DNA of 15,577 nt from Candidatus Bathyarchaeota archaeon BA1 (GTDB lineage Archaea; Thermoproteota; Bathyarchaeia; Bathyarchaeales; Bathyarchaeaceae), in assembly GCA_001399805.1 (NCBI GenBank), contig LIHJ01000019.1:1-15577 (forward strand). Direction: 5' to 3'. The notes under the pieces were generated by a model. It did no database searches. It saw only the letters and a list, made by a program, of their open reading frames with translations, and was not told the origin of the DNA. Positions within the stretch are counted from its first letter, which is position 1, and each line of letters opens with the position of its first letter. Positions 14,171 to 15,577 of this stretch are shown here, piece by piece. Both the position numbers and the translations under genes were made by a program.

Positions 14171-14342
14171 TATGAAGCCACCATTAAGGATGTAATACTT
14201 GCAGAATATTAACTTTCCACTAGTTTGTTCTGTTGAGTTTTCGGGACTTAAAACTTGAGTCTTTACCTTATTTGAGGCCCTGAGGCTAAGGGTTCTACTA
14301 CTTGGCGAGAGAACACCTGACTCAGATGGACGTAACCTTAAG

Positions 14343-14519
14343 ATGAAGGAGAAGCTTTGGAAAGGCACCTATGGAGCCCTAGCCATGGTTACTGTGGTCT
14401 TAGCTACGCCCTTCCTACCTTCTTTACTCATAGCACGCTATGACTCCGGGTCAAAGTCCTCTACTGAGAATACACCTTACTTGCGAGCGAAGTTGCAAGG
14501 AGAGGATGAGGGTCTGTGA
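14343..14519 (+). CDS. Possible small single-span membrane protein, 58 residues
   Basis: ATG 14343 opens a frame with KEKLWKGTYGALAMVTVV then LATPFLPSLLIARYDSGSKS, one clear membrane segment of about 20 residues preceded by a basic start. It ends at TGA 14517. The frame is open further upstream (LRLRVLLLGERTPDSDGRN), so the true start could be earlier or lost. No ribosome site is visible. The hydrophobic and charged blocks are ordered as in real small membrane proteins. Unrecognised. Confidence 0.4.
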   Translation: MKEKLWKGTYGALAMVTVVLATPFLPSLLIARYDSGSKSSTENTPYLRAKLQGEDEGL

Positions 14520-14715
14520 GCATCTTCTGAATGGTTAAGTTTTATTGATGGTTAATAAGCGATTGAAAGAGCAGGACTTGGGAGGAGTTATCCCTGAGCC
14601 AGCTTTAATAAGCGCATGCTTTATCTAAGGAGAAATAGCATCAGGGCTTTAATCGTTGACCTCTTTCGTAGACCTAATATCGTTTTATTACAATAACTAT
14701 TTTTGTGTGGCGAGT
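14520..14715. other. Intergenic region with a promoter for the ArsR-type gene
   Basis: TTAATAAGCG occurs twice (14552-14561 and 14605-14614). A TATA-like TTTTATTAC at about 14684-14692 lies roughly 26 bases before the ATG at 14716, which suggests a leaderless message. No convincing gene; a 26-codon frame at about 14548 is probably chance. Confidence 0.4.
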
Positions 14716-15307
14716 ATGGAACGCACAGAACATCTGTTGAAGCTTATTGGGAACGAAACCCGAAGGAAGATCCTCACACTCCTTTCAGAAAAACCCCACT
14801 ACATCTCGCAGATATCTAAGAAGTTGGATGTAACTCAGCCAGCGATCCTGAAGCATCTGACACTTCTGGAAAAGGCTGGGGTGATAGAGAGCTTCCTGAA
14901 GGAAAGCCCGCTCGGCGCGCCAAGAAAGTATTACAAGATTTGCAACTCAATCAACATTGAGGTCGCGATTCACCCAGGGGATTTCAAGGTCACCAAGCAT
15001 CCCCTAGCCATAGAGTGCCCCCACCTACATTCACCTTGAGGAAGAGATGAGAAGGCTAACAGAAGAAATAAACAAAGCAAGAGACATAACCGAGAAGGCT
15101 ACCAAAGCACAAGAATTGAAAGATAAGGCAGACATGCTTTTGTCCTGCCGAGAATACGAAGGGGAAACCTGGAGCTGCAAGAACTGCCACCGAATTGCAT
15201 CCATAAAGAAAAGCGCTTCAGAAGTCATCATACAAGTGTCCAAGGGAGAGATAGCCTCGGGGCTTAAAACGTTATCCTCTCTCATAAACCGGCTGGCATC
15301 CTCGTAA
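14716..15307 (+). CDS. ArsR-type winged-helix regulator with Cys-containing C-terminal domain, one frameshift
   Basis: The first part, from ATG 14716, is an ArsR/HTH regulator: LLKLIGNETRRKILTLLSEK, YISQISKKLDVTQPAILKHL, then the wing SPLGAPRKYYKI and NIEVAIHPGDFKVTKHPLAI. It runs into a stop at 15039. The next frame continues as YIHLEEEMRRLTEEINKARD, KAQELKDKADMLLSC, SCKNCHRIASIKK and GEIASGLKTLSSLINRL. Removing one C from the CCCCC run at 15018-15022 joins them into one protein of about 196 residues. The C-terminal half has a predicted helical pair and cysteines (LLSC, then SCKNC) that could bind zinc, another metal or a cluster. The earlier ATG at 14656 adds an unlikely N-terminus. Leaderless transcription fits the TATA box at 14684-14692. 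The homopolymer site favours a read error. Confidence 0.85.
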
Positions 15308-15383
15308 CGAATTGATAAACCAGAATTGAATTACAAAAATATTTTTGCTACTAGGTATTAATTCAATCCTTCCTCACCGTAAA

Positions 15384-15392
15384 ACATATATT
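15384..15392 (+). promoter_or_regulatory. TATA-like box of the final gene
   Basis: ACATATATT lies about 40 bases before the ATG at 15427, in an AT-rich spacer (15308-15426) with no other feature seen. Confidence 0.35.
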
Positions 15393-15426
15393 GTCTAATA
15401 GGAAGTTACATAAGGTTGTGGATGGT

Positions 15427-15577
15427 ATGTGTATGGTCTTGGCAAGAAGCGAAATCGAGATTATGAGATCGATTAAAAAGGAGAAGACAGCCACGATTAG
15501 AAGACTGGTCGAAATAACAGGTTTTGGGTACAACTATACGCGTTATCTTTGTACGTATTTGACTGGGCGCGGTTTAC
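15427..15577 (+). CDS. Small winged-helix DNA-binding protein, cut by the window end
   Basis: The frame from ATG 15427 (GTG 15418 and ATG 15433 also possible) encodes RSEIEIMRSIKKEKTATIRR, LVEITGFGYNYTRYLC and TYLTGRGL, then leaves the window. Helix one, a short helix, then the recognition helix with TGFGYNYTRYL and a terminal GRGL match an archaeal MarR/Lrs14-like winged helix. AAGGT at about 15413 is a possible ribosome site. The target is unknown. Confidence 0.6.
   Translation, partial: MCMVLARSEIEIMRSIKKEKTATIRRLVEITGFGYNYTRYLCTYLTGRGL

Noticed and set aside
13849..14195. Plus-strand frames of 79-108 codons opposite the retropepsin-like gene
   Set aside because: Pro/Ser/Leu-rich shadows with no recognisable motif; the minus strand carries the conserved protein.
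1..15577. tRNA, rRNA or CRISPR array
   Set aside because: No T-arm GGTTCRANNC pattern with an acceptor stem, no rRNA signature and no regularly spaced repeats were found by eye.

Overview
The window looks archaeal. Short AT-rich TATA-like boxes sit about 26 bases before presumed start sites, and several genes are best read as leaderless. The gene set also fits: NikR, a CooT-family protein, a radical SAM/SPASM protein with a long N-terminal extension, small ribbon-helix-helix (RHH) regulators and a DUF433/DUF5615 pair. A Thermoproteota or Bathyarchaeia-like lineage is a reasonable guess, but nothing here proves it. No rRNA, tRNA or CRISPR array was seen.

Layout. 1-1331 (minus): a broken TnpB (IS200/IS605 OrfB) gene that appears to cut off the front of a plus-strand gene whose tail runs to 1489. 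1493-2095: an unrecognised coiled-coil protein. 2200-3501: intact lysA, which converges on a 5'-truncated dapF (3462-3989). 4020-5300: poorly coding, with a few small possible ORFs. 5304-6083: a divergent pair of an S-component-like membrane protein and an RHH regulator. 6378-7798: a radical SAM/SPASM gene split by a frameshift, convergent with a CooT-like gene (7787-7966). 8043-8409: a decayed tyrosine integrase. 8497-8980: a DUF433/DUF5615 toxin-antitoxin pair. 9204-10226: a DUF1893 gene and a broken S-component-like gene, divergent from nikR (10322-10696), with a 28-bp palindrome between the last two. 11008-12612: nadA followed by a HAD phosphatase gene with one in-frame TAG. 12947-13640: a heavily frameshifted surface-type protein. 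13625-14170: a two-gene module encoding a retropepsin-like protein. 14716-15307: a frameshifted ArsR-type regulator. The window ends inside another small winged-helix gene.

The most coherent biology is a nickel theme: NikR, its probable operator, a divergent ECF-type S component and a CooT-like nickel protein. A second RHH/S-component divergon lies 4 kb away. The most striking general feature is the number of single-base frameshifts. Each can be repaired by eye into a recognisable family, and many sit in G, C or A runs. They may be sequencing or assembly errors, real gene decay, or both, so broken genes here should be read with that caution.
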